This document shows, in pieces, positions 41,500-51,788 of a stretch of DNA of 64,000 nucleotides. This stretch comes from Lepidostoma basale (taxonomy: Eukaryota > Arthropoda > Insecta > Trichoptera > Lepidostomatidae): contig JAHDVF020000744.1 of the NCBI GenBank assembly GCA_022606425.2, positions 248,001 through 312,000 of the forward strand. Reading direction: 5' to 3'. Made by a program: the position numbers and the translations under genes. Under the pieces are notes generated by a model that had not been told where the DNA came from, ran no database searches, and saw only the letters and a program-made list of their open reading frames with translations. The stretch's first letter is position 1. Each line of letters starts with the position of its first letter.

Positions 41500-41850
41500 T
41501 TAGTGACTATTTTGTGACGCCCTATCATGATATATGCTGTAAAAACGCGGGCCGATACTATACGAACCAAGGCTCTGCTAAGAACATCTGAGATGAAGGT
41601 CCTAAGATCTATTACTGGAATAATTCTCCGAAATCGTGTCCGTAACGCAGACTTAAGAAAAACTTTCAAAATAGAGGATATCGTTCGGTGTAGTAGATCC
41701 AGAAGAAGTTACTGGATACATGTAGCTAGAATGAAAAGGACCGACTCGCATATACAGTCATTAACGAAATCTTCCCGGACACCGCCCACCTGGAAAACCG
41801 CCTAAGAGATGAAGGACAGCTGGTCCTCATCATCCCAGGAGATATGAATC
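41500..41850 (+). mobile_element. RTE-like family E-related fragment
   Basis: Encodes MIYAVKTRADTIRTKALLRT, SEMKVLRSITGIILRNRVRN, ADLRKTFKIEDIVRCSRSRR, SYWIHVARMKRTDSHIQSLT, TPPTWKTA. Same plan as family E (RPII, RTK, RTSE, LRDRVRN, EDI) but clearly diverged, so a sister family. Tail not preserved. Confidence 0.7.
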
Positions 41851-41852
41851 TT

Positions 41853-42660
41853 GTGCCCAGTGGCGGTATTCCCATAGAAGTCCAGATGCCCGGCTTGCCT
41901 AAGAAATTTTGAATCAAAACCTCTTCTGGCTTATAGAGGTTCAGCTCTTGTGGCTATTCCTCTTACGTCTGATGGGAATATTCTTGAAAGGTGATTTGGT
42001 AGGTGGTTGGTTTTATAATGGCCGAGCCATAGAGGGCTCCCTCCGCTTACCCGAAGCTGTTATAGGCGCAGCGGCGCCTTTCGTCAGCTTCACTCGTGCA
42101 CTCCCTAGGCCCGTCCCCCGTCCATGCGGGACTTACGTTAAAAAATATATATATATTTGAAACCAAGGGGGACCCAGACCACATTTAAGCTACGCTACCC
42201 TCCCTCGATGTCCCGCCATACACACATAGCAATACAACAGCAAAAGCAAATACACAATTGATACATAAATAACATATGTTAGAGAAAGAATAAAAAAAAA
42301 AGAAATAATGCACAGCAGGAGGCACAGGAGGGAGGGGAGAGACAAAATGCAGGATGGGGGAAATAAGGTAATTTATTTAATGTGTGGACAAAGGAAGGTA
42401 ACAAAGGAAGTTTATTCTATATATATTGAAGAGAAGAAAAAATAATGCAATTGAACTAAGCAGGAGGAGGACGAGGTCCGGCATTGCGGATCAGTGTCCC
42501 CTCCCCCTAGCAAGATAATCGGCACCCCCTCAAAGGGGCAAGGTGGTTGGTTTATGCGGGGGCATGATTACTTAGATTTGGAGGTTTTGATTCAAAATTT
42601 CTTACGCAAGCTGGGCTTCTGGGCTTCTATGGGAGTACCGCCACTGCCTGTGCCACAGAA
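41853..42660. repeat. Element with 77-bp terminal inverted arms
   Basis: The left arm 41853-41930 and right arm 42581-42657 are inverted copies (AGTGGCGGTATTCCCATAGA, GCCCGGCTTGCC, AGAAATTTTGAATCAAAACC), about 85 percent alike. The inside is GC-richer than the flanks and also carries the word GGTGGTTGGTTTTAT twice in direct orientation (41999 and 42541). No ORF with recognisable motif. The sequence GTTTCGCATTGCGAGGGC just outside resembles 2247. Could be a MITE-like element or two inverted copies of one repeat. Confidence 0.5.
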
Positions 42661-43489
42661 AAAGAAGACTAATTTGTTTCGCATTGCGAGGGCATTCTCT
42701 TTTTAACAATACATATTTTTATTTTGTTTTGATATAGTTATATTCACACATGAGGATAGAGGAGGTCATCTCCGAAACATATGGGGGGGGGAAATTGAGA
42801 ATACAATGTTAAAATATTCCTTCCAAAAAATTATAAAATTGTGCTGTAAGAATAGTCTTAAAAAGTGAAAGAAAAAAAATGAAAAATAATGTAGAAAATA
42901 AAAAAGCATATAAATGACTTTAAGAGTAACGATGGATGGGAACAAACCACGAAGAAAAAAAAACATTAGCACTTATTGTATAGCAGTAACTACTTGAGAA
43001 TGTTCATATTATTATACGAGTATATGCATAACACATCTAATATGACTTTACAATTGAGTATTTTGAATATTTTATCTCAAACGTATGAAAAGGTGAACCA
43101 TAATAACCATCCCAGGAGATATAATCAGGTAATCCTTCAACTAAAAGACACATTTGTGTGTTCTGAATGGACCACCTTCCGAGTTAGGGTGTGATGAATG
43201 TGCCATCATTTTTTTGTATAACTTATCATTACTTTTAAATCATCCCCGCTTATTTACATAAATCTCACATTAAAATGAATGCCGGAATTTTAAATGAAAC
43301 AATTGTACGTAAGAATTCAAAATTTAAGTCAATAGACAAAAGTAAGAATACAACTTTTTTTATCATTAATTATATTTGTTATGTTTTATGTATTTTCTAA
43401 AACAAATGCATTTAAAAAAAATAATGATCAACTAAATAATGTAAAATTGTACCTTTTATTGGTTTATCTTGAATTAAAATCTTAACCAA
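42661..43489. other. AT-rich spacer
   Basis: Nothing supported. Confidence 0.5.
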
Positions 43490-43860
43490 AAACCGAACGA
43501 CGAAATAAGGGAGAAATATAAGGCAGATGATTGCATCATAATTCAAATTAAAAAGGAATCTCTGAGATGGTTTGGACATATGGAACGAATGAACGAGAGA
43601 AGAATGGTAAAAATGGTATATAGAAGCAGTGTGAGTGGAAAGAGAATCTGTGGAAGAACAAGGAAAGCATGGCATGACCAAATTAAACAAATACTGAAAG
43701 GCGGCCACATTCGAAGTCAGAAAAATCGACGAGCGTGCATGTTACGATTTATAAATGTGGAGGAATCTAGAGGTATGTCAGGATAGAACGGTATGACGGT
43801 CCATCCTCCCTGCCTACTCCTCCGGAAAAACGGGGCGATGGTTAGCTAGTAAGTTTTTAT
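43490..43860 (+). mobile_element. RTE-like family C fragment
   Basis: Begins with KADDCIIIQIKKESLRWFGH, MERMNERRMVKMVYRSSVSG, KRICGRTRKAWHDQIKQILK, GGHIRSQKNRRACMLRFINV, EES, then a one-base loss (RGMSG) and a YSSGKTGRWLAS-type end with GGTTAGCTAGTAAG as an eroded TTAG tail. 5'-truncated. Confidence 0.8.
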
Positions 43861-44769
43861 TAAATAATTTTTATTTAAATACGTACTTGAAAAATGATTA
43901 AATTGATTTACTCACGTTAGAAATATTTTTGTTCATTATACAAGTATGTAATAATGAAAAAAAATATTTTCACTTACAAATATATTTAATAACAAATATA
44001 TTTTTTGCAAATCTAATTATTCGCTTAAATCTAACGATAGAAGTATGTAAATTATTATAAATTTTGTCTTATTGTGTTCTTATTTTATTTATTAATTATT
44101 TGCTACCAGTTTTAACAGCGTCGCGACGCTGTTAAGCTAATGTTAGCGACGCGACGCTAACTTAGTAATTAGTAATAAATTAGTAATTTCGCATTTTACA
44201 TACTTTCTGAAATAATATTTTTATTAAGTAATTTTTATACGGTTTTCTACCATAACTCAGATAACTATTAAATAAGAAATTTAAGCCACGAGAGAGTGTC
44301 ACTGTTTATCCTGGCTGGAAAAAGAGTCTGTAAATATGACTTTTAGAAAGTAATTAAAATGAAATCTTGACTTAGGAGAGGAAAAGTAAAGAAATATTAT
44401 ATGAGCGCAACTTTCTTTGGTGGAAGACGTTAAAAATGAAACGAATTTCTTAGTAAAAGAGGCTCAAAAGGATTAAAGAAGAGAAGTTGGGTACCTTTTC
44501 GCCTTTTCCAGGAATTATTGCCTTGTAAATTATGTTTTTAGTAAAAATGTACAAAGAGTAAGAAGCATCGGGTCGAAACTTTTTAAATTTATAGGAATAC
44601 CATGTAATGTATAATATTTCACTAGAGGTAAACAGCGGTAAGACCACTTTTTTCAATTATATGAAATATTAATCATAACACCATATTTTTAATATTTTCT
44701 TAGTCAGCTGAAACATTGCAATTGCATGTTTTATACGAAATTAATTTCAACTGCCGAAAATAAAAATAA
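43861..44769. other. AT-rich spacer containing a GC palindrome pair
   Basis: AT-rich throughout apart from the palindromes at 44112-44161. No ORF with motifs. Confidence 0.45.
44112..44161. repeat. Adjacent CpG-rich palindromes
   Basis: 44112-44135 is a perfect 24-bp palindrome with outer TTAACAGCG and inner CGTCGCGACG. 44142-44161 (GTTAGCGACGCGACGCTAAC) is a near-perfect one with two mismatches and a related centre. Both are CpG-dense islands in very AT-rich DNA. Could be the fused ends of a small inverted-repeat transposon or a cruciform-prone site. Confidence 0.7.
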
Positions 44770-44935
44770 ATATCTAACTATCACGCCGTTTTTCTGGAGT
44801 TGTAGGCAAAAAGAATATCCCGCCACTGTTGCATCCCATAATAACTATCATGATTCATACACAGTGAAACGCACGTTCGTCGATTTTCTGTATTCGAACA
44901 TGTCCGCATTTTAGAAATTGATTAATTTTTGTTTA
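44770..44935 (-). mobile_element. RTE-like family C 3' scrap
   Basis: Minus strand from AAATTAATCAATTTCTAAAA, CGAATACAGAAAATCGACGA, ACGTGCGTTTCACTGTGT to CTCCAGAAAAACGGCGTGAT. Last 45 codons only, many changes, tail lost. Confidence 0.6.
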
Positions 44936-45409
44936 TAAACCCCTTCTGGTATTACGATTGTTAAATTATAAACAATATTTTTCAATCAAAAACCTCCTAA
45001 TTTTTTAAAAAGTATTTTAAAATGTCTTAGCTTATTCTACCTTCGGGATAAACAAAAAACGCCTTTGACCTTATGCAAGACCTTTGAAGATTTTTTTAAT
45101 CATAAATTTGCTTTGAAATATCCGAAAACAATATTCAGAAGATAAATTTAAGCATTATTTACATTTGATTTCTCAATTAAGATCACCTTTTACTTGACTC
45201 GAGTATTCTTTTATTTTAAAAACAGACAATATAATATGAACGATGACAGCCATTAGAAATAAGTCTTTGCACAAAATGAGAAAAAAGTGAGTTTAATTGT
45301 GTGATTTTTTTTATACGTACTTTTATGAGAAATATGTGAATATGTGAATATGTGAAAAATTTCTTTCTCACTCGAGCTTGTAATAAAATCATATTATGTA
45401 TTATATAAA
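44936..45409. other. AT-rich spacer
   Basis: Three tandem ATATGTGA units at about 45333-45356; nothing else. Confidence 0.5.
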
Positions 45410-45745
45410 AATTATTCGGAATATAAAATTAAATAAACACAAAAGTCCGGATCGTCGTGACAACATGTGCACCAATTAAAAGAACATTATGTGTTATTTT
45501 ATTTTATTTTATATCATTGTAGTTTATATTATTAGTTTTAGGTTTATTTTGTGGACGTTGGAAGATCGAAGTGTGCGCGGGAGATGCCTATTGGTGGCGA
45601 TGAGGTTCGCAACCCATCACACCGCGTCTCCCCCGGGGGCGAAAAGAGAAGGATGAAGTGCCGCATCAGTTAAAGTGTGGCAGTTCATTCTTTCTGCGCA
45701 TCCCTTTGGAGAGACGGCGTAATGGTTAGTTTGTTAGTTTTAAAA
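45410..45745 (+). mobile_element. SINE-like family V, near full length
   Basis: Head (AATTAAATAAACACAAAAG, TCCGGATCGTCG), AT-rich middle (TTTATTTTATATCATTG), body (GACGTTGGAAGATCGAAG, GCGGGAGATGCCTATTGG, GGTTCGCAACCCATCACACC, CCCCGGGGGCGAAAAGAG, GTGCCGCATCAG), then the RTE family A 3' end (GTGTGGCAGTTCATTCTTTC, GGAGAGACGGCG) and a decayed TTAG tail. No ORF; GGTTCGCAACC is only weakly B-box-like, so the promoter origin is unclear. Confidence 0.65.
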
Positions 45746-45894
45746 AAAAAATCTGATTTATTTTTATTTTTCATACTTTTAATCTTTAAAGTGGTAAATA
45801 TGGTAATTATTATACACAATAACGAAAGGATCATAAAGATTGTTTGAACACATGGAAATAATGAATTTAGAAAGAATCATAATAATTACAATAA

Positions 45895-46120
45895 TAATAA
45901 ACAATAGTAATAATAATCACGCCGTTTCCCCAAAAAAAGAAAAGCAGTGAAAATGAACCCCCAAATTACTGCGACACCTGTCTAGCTTACCTCCACATTC
46001 ATACAGCGAGTCATACACGCACGTCGATTCTTCCGGCTTCTAGCATGGCCGATCTTTAAAATTTATTTGATTTAACTATGTTTTCCTTTGTCGACTCCGC
46101 AATCCATTCACAGCTTTAAT
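45895..46120 (-). mobile_element. RTE-like family B fragment
   Basis: Minus strand: GAAAACATAGTTAAATCAAA, CGGCCATGCTAGAAGCCGGA, AGAATCGACGTGCGTGTATG, CTCGCTGTATGAATGTGGAG, GGGGAAACGGCGTGATTATT. Ends with a TTATT-type tail (45890) in place of TTG. Confidence 0.65.
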
Positions 46121-46174
46121 TTTAAAGTACGTTATAGTATAATAGTACATAAGTATTTGACACGGAATTTTATA

Positions 46175-46552
46175 ACTAACTAACTAACTAACCATCACGC
46201 CGTCTCCCCGAAGGGGTAGGCAGAAAGAATGGACTGCTACACTTTTCTTTCCTGACATATTTCTCTCGCTTCCTCAACATTCATACATCGTGTCATGCAC
46301 GCGCGTCGATTTCTCTGACTCTCACATGGCCGACATTCAATATTTGACTTATTTGATCGTGCCACGTTTTCCTCGGTCTTCCTCTATTTCTGGTTCCATT
46401 TACATCATTAACATATAATTTTTTTACCATTTTTTCTTCATTCATTCTTTCCATATGTCCAAACCATCTTAATGATCCTTTCATTATTTTGTTCATGACT
46501 CCATCATTCGCACCGCATTCACTTCTTATATTTTCATACGACACTCTATCAT
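46175..46552 (-). mobile_element. RTE-like family A copy with 13-bp TSD
   Basis: ACGGAATTTTATA flanks it (46162-46174 and 46553-46565). Minus strand is open from MSYENIRSECGANDGVMNKI, MKGSLRWFGHMERMNEEKMV, KKLYVNDVNGTRNRGRPRKT, WHDQISQILNVGHVR, then a single base loss near 46320, and the terminal SAYPFGETA block with (TTAG)n. One frameshift only; young, strongly truncated. Confidence 0.9.
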
Positions 46553-46565
46553 ACGGAATTTTATA

Positions 46566-47334
46566 TTGTTGAATAATTATTAAAATCCGAAAATAAGTGC
46601 TTCTTTAAAATTTGGAATTTTGTGTTCTGTTAGTTAAGATAAAGGTGACGTAACATCAGGTCAGATATGGTTACATTTACAATACGTAAGTTAACATCTC
46701 ACTTACAGATTTATTTGTGTTCTTACTGCTTAGTTTTTTAATCTAATTAAGCCGGTACAGTATTCGTTTTTTTTTTATATATGTGTATGTTATAATCTTT
46801 AAGTGGTTTTTCATGCTAAATAATGCAGGAATTCTCAATCGTAAAATATTTAAAACTAAGAATCTACACATTAACACTTTGCATAACTTCATGGCTTCCC
46901 AATCGCTCCTAACCATTAAGATTATGTGAAAAACCAACAAGAATTGTAATTAAAATTGAAATCACCATAAAATGTACATAAACACCTATTCTTAAAAAGT
47001 GTTTTTATGAATTTAATGTTTGTTTGTAAAAATAGAAGTGTTTACCAAACAAAGCAATCAAACGTAACTGGAAACGTTTTTTAACCAGTGTAACGAATAT
47101 AGCCTAACCTGTATTCAAATTTGTATATATATTGCCACATGGTTTAATTTATAATGTTAACAGTTAGACTCCGTTAGTTCCAGGGAGAATGTTTAAAAGA
47201 ATGTGAGAGACAATGCATTTACAATAAAACTAGGAATTGTTTTAATTTTATTTTTATGACAAGAATAAACAAGAAAAAAATCAGCATTTTTTTCAGCTTC
47301 AATTGCAATAAACTGTTAATGTATAAACTTTGTT
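46566..47334. other. AT-rich spacer
   Basis: Nothing recognised. Confidence 0.5.
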
Positions 47335-47375
47335 TTTTGTATCACAATTGTATTTTATTTTATGCGATAGCTGTT

Positions 47376-47401
47376 TCATCAACCTATGTTGACATTATCA
47401 G
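47376..47401 (-). ncRNA. Hammerhead-like motif, family Q, left arm
   Basis: Minus strand reads CUGAUAA, U, GUCAAC-AUAG-GUUGAU, GAAA, CAGCUA, UC. G8 of the core is changed to A and the palindrome has one change, so this arm is probably inactive while the right arm is not obviously so. Confidence 0.5.
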
Positions 47402-47463
47402 GTGTTACAATTAAAATTATAACACCTCACAATTAATTGTGTCACAATTAATAATTGTTACAC

Positions 47464-47499
47464 CTGATGATGTCAACATAGGTTGATGAAACAGCTGTC
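47464..47499 (+). ncRNA. Hammerhead-like motif, family Q, right arm (best copy)
   Basis: Reads CUGAUGA, U, GUCAAC-AUAG-GUUGAU, GAAA, CAGCUG, UC. All conserved core positions are present, stem II pairs over 6 bp with one G-U, CAGCUG is fully self-complementary as a dimeric stem III, and C is at the cleavage site. UUAC before and GUAA after the core (separated by AC/AC) can form stem I. This fits the minimal hammerhead variants described from Penelope-like elements. Confidence 0.65.
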
Positions 47500-47610
47500 A
47501 CGTAAAATAAAATACAATTGTGATCCATAAAACAAAAAATTTTCATTAACAGTTTAAAATTTGAAGGTGTTTGAATCATAGTGTTTCGGCCAAAACAATG
47601 GACTATTCAA

Positions 47611-47929
47611 TTGTAATAATTACAAAAATAAATTCCATAAAAAATTTAGAGTCGTTTATTATTTTTCCTTGGAAAAAACAATTAAGGTTGTGGACTTATA
47701 TTCATATTGATACTAAACAATTTTAAAAATCAAAGAAATTTGTTGTTTTATTTAATTATTTCAAGCATCTGGTGTCCCGCCTAATGATGTCGGCAATGTC
47801 CAATTTTTCTGGTAAATTGGTGCTGTTGCAGGAATTCTGAAACAAAATGATGAACACCAATATGTCCTTCCAATGTTAAAAGTAATTTCTTACTTTTTTC
47901 GACGTAATAGTAATTTTCTATTATAATCA
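47611..47929. other. Spacer, weak coding trace
   Basis: 47770-47880 on the minus strand could read LTLEGHIGVHHFVSEFLQQH but matches nothing I recognise; it may be an upstream part of an RTE family. Confidence 0.35.
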
Positions 47930-48258
47930 CTGAAAGCGTGTGATCACAGCAGATATCGAGGGGATGAAAGGCGAGTTTCTGGTGCCTCCAAACCAGATCC
48001 AACCAGCTAAGGGAAGGTAACCCCGACAGAAAAATCCAGCAGAGAAGCCAACGGGAAACCACTATGGTCACCTTTTTCCAGGAATCACTATAGCGAATAA
48101 GAAGGCAGCTGTCCTGACTGCGGAACATCAAAGAGTGGACAGGAATAACAAGAGTTCAGAACCTATTACAAATGGCGCAGGATAGAGATGTCTTTGCTGC
48201 AGTGATCGCCAACGTTGGGGGGTCCTGACACGGTACCGAAAGAAGAAGAAGAATCACT
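47930..48258 (+). mobile_element. RTE-like family P 3' end with GAA tail
   Basis: Ends with frame MAQDRDVFAAVIANVGGS, stop, then CACGGTACCGAAAGAAGAAG and GAAGAA. The upstream portion (AAAGCGTGTGATCACAGCAG, GATGAAAGGCGAGTTTCTGG, CAGATCCAACCAGCTAAGGG) matches the minus-strand copy at 29893-30120. MAQDRDVF...AVIANVG is the RTE C-terminal motif. 5' side not resolved. Confidence 0.7.
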
Positions 48259-48737
48259 GAAGGAGCTCATGCCTTACACTCCGCCCACTTAAACGCATCA
48301 ATCAGTTTGCTTTATATAACCAATTTAGGAGGTGTAACTCACACTATTGCAAATATTCTTCCTGAAGTAAATGAACATACCTTAGGATTCTGCAGGTTTT
48401 TTTTTATCTTGATATGTAAATAATACCTCGTTTGCCATCCTAACTACAGGTGGTCAGTCTAATGCATATTTAATCAGCGAAATTCAAATTGCATTTATTT
48501 AAATTCTCACAGGCCCATTGAGTTATTATTTTCCTGGGAGCAACATTGTGTTAAAATATACCCAATCGTGACTGCAATAACTACCACTTTCCAAACGTCC
48601 AATTTACCAACTTCCTTTCGTAATTTGCATGCCATTATTTTTTTCTGTCTTACGTAAAATAATATTTTGAAGAAGAATCTAATTGTGGGTGCATGTTTTC
48701 GTTTCTCGCTTACTCAAATAATATTTTTTTCATCCTC
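48259..48737. other. Spacer
   Basis: No feature recognised. Confidence 0.45.
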
Positions 48738-49182
48738 TTTGATGGCCCTACACCCCATATCGAGCCTAAGGCTCCATTATTCCTCGCCTCTAACTCTTTC
48801 TGACCTCTTATTCAACTCCAGTTTGACAGTCGTAACAATTTGATTGCATCTCTCCCAACTTCATCCTACCATCCGTAGCCTTGGTCGTCCAATTGATCTT
48901 CTACCACGTGGATGCCACTGCAGCATCCTTTTTGGGGTTCATGATGACGGCATCCTTTGCACGTGTCTAATACATCTCAGTCAATTTAGTCTGACCTGTG
49001 TGAAGAAACGATAAACTTTATAAATAGTTTACAGCTCGTCATTATGCCGCACTCTCTAGCCTTCACTGGTTCCGGGATTCTGCCCATCACTCCTCTCTCA
49101 AACGTAACCAGACGCTCAGCGAATTTTGATGTCATAGTCCCCGCCTCACACCCAGGGGGAACCACTGTTCGGATGATTGTCT
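48738..49182 (-). mobile_element. RTE-like family D copy
   Basis: Minus strand from GTGAGGCGGGGACTATGACA (CEAGTMTSKFAERL) through RGVMGRIPEPVKARECGIMT, LTEMY-type and GHVQRMPSS-equivalent blocks, CACGTGGTAGAAGATCAATT, GACGACCAAGGCTACGGATG, to the GCTCGATATGGGGTG end. The tail is reduced to AAGAGGATGAAAAAAA. Several indels; older than 22410. Confidence 0.75.
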
Positions 49183-49184
49183 TA

Positions 49185-49270
49185 CACTTTCATATGTTGT
49201 TTATACACCACTTTATTTGTTTTAACGAACCAACCGGTTTCGCTCCAACCAGAGTTTTGTCGAGGTTACA
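49185..49270 (-). repeat. Repeat S with hammerhead-like end
   Basis: Minus strand near 49225-49262 reads CUCGACAAAA, CUC-UGGUUG-GAG, C, GAAA, CCGG, UU, GG. GAAA and palindrome CCGG followed by UU fit the minimal hammerhead 3' half; the 5' core strand is not canonical. Downstream, GTTAAAACAAATAAAGTGGTG is shared in part with 33820 and 41005. Confidence 0.4.
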
Positions 49271-50186
49271 TAAACTATCTATAGTCAAAAATATGTTCAA
49301 ATTAACATTTAACAGTCACAAATTATGTGCTTCATAAAAAAAACATAATTATTTTTTTCTTATAAAACATTGAATTTTTAGTCATAACTCTGTTTGGTTA
49401 ATGTCTTTAAAATTTGTTTTGAATTGAAAACAGTGGAACGTGTGTTTTAACATATTGCCTTTGTGATAAGTGTAAAGTCATTTGTTTAAAACAAATGAAT
49501 TCTTCGAAGAGTGTATTTAAGATAATTAGTATTCCACGCTTGCAAATAATTTAAGCTCAGTTGATATCATCTGTATGCAAAGCTCACCAGTTAACGTGAT
49601 CATCGGCACTCAGTCAGACCTCCCAGAAGATGATACCTGTTGCTGGCCATGTGTATCTTGTCTTAACTTGTCAATCAATGTTATTGAATATCTAACTTGT
49701 CAATCAATGTGATTGAATATCTAACCCCTTCATGAACTCATCAATTCCGACATCGGCATTGAACGCACAAGATGAATCGCGTGCGTTGTTTCAATGTAAA
49801 AGAACTTATTTATTGTATTAATTATATTACAGTTCACATTACTGATATATTTCACGAGTCTAATTATATTTTTTTAAAGTAAACTAGAATCGTACAGAAA
49901 AAATTAAACATCGTTATAACGACTAACTTGAAAACCTTACAATGGGTGTGATTGTAAAGTTTAAATATATTTTTTTAATTCATCCAAACAACCGATTTCA
50001 CCAGTAAACACATTTTTTTCATTAGTTACTAATGAAAACACAGTTTGAAATGAAACCATTTATGAAACTAACAAAGATGCTTACCGGTTTTATTTGTGAC
50101 CAATCTTTGTTACTATGAGAACATGATGTCCTCCAGAAATCAAGAAAATCTGTGATTTTTAAGCGTTTTTAAATTTTGACGTTTTC
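49271..50186. other. AT-rich spacer with a short tandem duplication
   Basis: A 34-bp unit (TAACTTGTCAATCAATG, ATTGAATATC) occurs twice in tandem at about 49666-49733. Nothing else supported. Confidence 0.5.
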
Positions 50187-50390
50187 TTCATACACGCACG
50201 TCGATTCTTCCGGCTTCTGACATGACCAACCTTTCAAATTTGATTAATTTGGTCATGCCATGTTTTTCTCGGTCTACCTAGACTCTGTACTCAATTTACA
50301 TCGTTAACGTATACTTTTTTAACCATTCTTTCTTCACCCATGCGCTCCATATGTCCGAACCAACGCAGCGATCCTTTCATAATTTTACTA
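50187..50390 (-). mobile_element. RTE-like family B internal fragment
   Basis: Minus strand: AAAATTATGAAAGGATCGC, GTTGGTTCGGACATATGGAG, CGCATGGGTGAAGAAAGAAT, ACCGAGAAAAACATGGCATG, GGTTGGTCATGTCAGAAGCC, CGACGTGCGTGTATGAAG. The 3' end and TTG tail are missing, so it was cut after insertion. Confidence 0.7.
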
Positions 50391-50624
50391 CAGCACCTAT
50401 ATAATAAAAAATATATTATCTACATATATAAATCTTATATATGTATTATTTTTGAAATAATAGCGTAAATCTACAAAACTTCAATATAAATGTTGCTTCT
50501 GTTTTCCAGAAGTTACAGGAGTGATATAATTTGCCTTGTGGTAGCATGTTCATATTCTAGAACATTTGATTTTGACATAACAAGGTGAAACATATTACTT
50601 GATATTTTTCTTATTCCCGGCCTT
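50391..50624. other. AT-rich spacer
   Basis: Nothing recognised. Confidence 0.5.
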
Positions 50625-51000
50625 CTTCTTCTTCTTCTTCTTCTTCTTCCTCAGCCAATTTCCGTCCACTCCTGGACAAAGGCCTCCTTCGTTCGCTTCC
50701 ATGTCACTCTGTCCTGTGCAGACTGCATCCAGGTTACTCCGACGTGTCTGTTCAGATCATCCTTCTACCGTAGTTGCGGTCGCCCTGCACTTCTCTTTGC
50801 CGTCCACGGTCTCCAAGTCAGCAGTCTTCTTGTCCACTTTTCGTCTGAGCTTCTGGCTACGTGACCTGCCCGTTGCCATTTTAGAGTCGCCACCCGGTGG
50901 ATGATGTCAGTGACCTTTGTTTTTTCTCTCACCGTATCGTTTCTGACTCTGTCTCTTAGGTTTATTCATAATTAATGGCTCTTTGGGTCACCCGTAGTTT
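50625..51000 (-). mobile_element. RTE-like family F copy with long GAA tail
   Basis: The tail is a run of about eight GAA units (CTTCTTCTT... at 50623-50650). Minus strand reads up through GAGGAGTGGACGGAAATTGG, CAGGACAGAGTGACATGGAA, GGTGACTCTAAAATGGC-like and GAGACAGAGTCAGAAACG. Damaged frames. Confidence 0.78.
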
Positions 51001-51336
51001 CTCGACCTTCTATTCCAGATAATCCAGAGTCGAGGCTCCTTGTACATAAACGCCAGGATCTTCTGTCCTGGGTTTTCATAACGGTAACATCTTACGACGT
51101 CACCTTATTCTTAGTATTTGACCACCATATCGCCGGGAGTCTACGTCTACATCTATGTCTCTTTGAAAATAAATATTACTTCCATGAGATATATATTACT
51201 TCCATGAAATGTAAAAAACACTCTAGATAACAAATGTTTTTATCAATATTAAATAAAAAACAAAACATTCGCTTTCTTTTTACTAGTTTTTGCAAAGTGC
51301 AACTCGGTATTTTCATTATCTTTTAGTGCGTGTGCA
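51001..51336. other. Spacer, possibly more family F or K
   Basis: 51000-51130 has coding-like complexity but no clear match. 51170-51250 has K-like words (ATTACTTCCATGAGATATA, TAGATAACAAATG). Confidence 0.35.
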
Positions 51337-51344
51337 ATCTATTA

Positions 51345-51780
51345 TGTATGGAAGCAAAGCATGGAACTGGCAAAAGAAGGATGAAAGTAGAATACTCTGT
51401 GTATGATAGAGTGTCGAATGAAAATATAAGAAGTGAATGCGGTGTAAATTATGGTGTTATGAACGAAATAATGAAAGGATCATTAAGATGGTTTGGACAT
51501 ATGGAAAGAATGAATGAATAAAGAATGGTAAAAAATATATATGTTAACGATGTAAATGGAACCAGAAATAGAGGAAGACCGAGGAAAACATGGCACGACC
51601 AAATAAATCAAATATTGAATGTCGGCCGTGTGAGGAGTCGAAGAAATCGACGTGCGTGCATGACACGATGTATGAATGTTGAGGATCGAGAGAAATATGC
51701 CAGGAAAGAAAAGTGTGGCAGTCCGTCATTTCTGCCTACCCCTTCGGAGAAACGGCGTGATGGTTAGTTAGTTAGTTAGT
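51345..51780 (+). mobile_element. RTE-like family A copy with 8-bp TSD
   Basis: ATCTATTA flanks it (51337-51344 and 51781-51788). Starts inside MYGSKAWNWQKKDESR, has a deletion of about 40 nt that removes INAVEMRSLRRMCG, then YSVYDRVSNENIRSECGVNY, RWFGHMERMNE, a TAA at 51519, MVKNIYVNDVNGTRNRGRPR, KTWHDQINQILNVGRV, ACMTRCMNVED, a base loss, and a (TTAG)n tail. Confidence 0.85.
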
Positions 51781-51788
51781 ATCTATTA

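Larger units (their letters stand above)
47335..47610. repeat. Repeat family Q, inverted pair with long matching arms
   Basis: Arms of about 75-80 bp (about 47343-47417 and 47450-47524) pair almost perfectly: ATCACAATTGTATTTTATTT, TAGCTGTTTCATCAACC, TATGTTGACATTATCAGGTG and their inverses. Each arm holds one hammerhead-like core pointing outward. The right side ends with TCATAGTGTTTCGGCCAAAA, the inverse of the Q start seen at 28560 and 54535. Confidence 0.7.
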
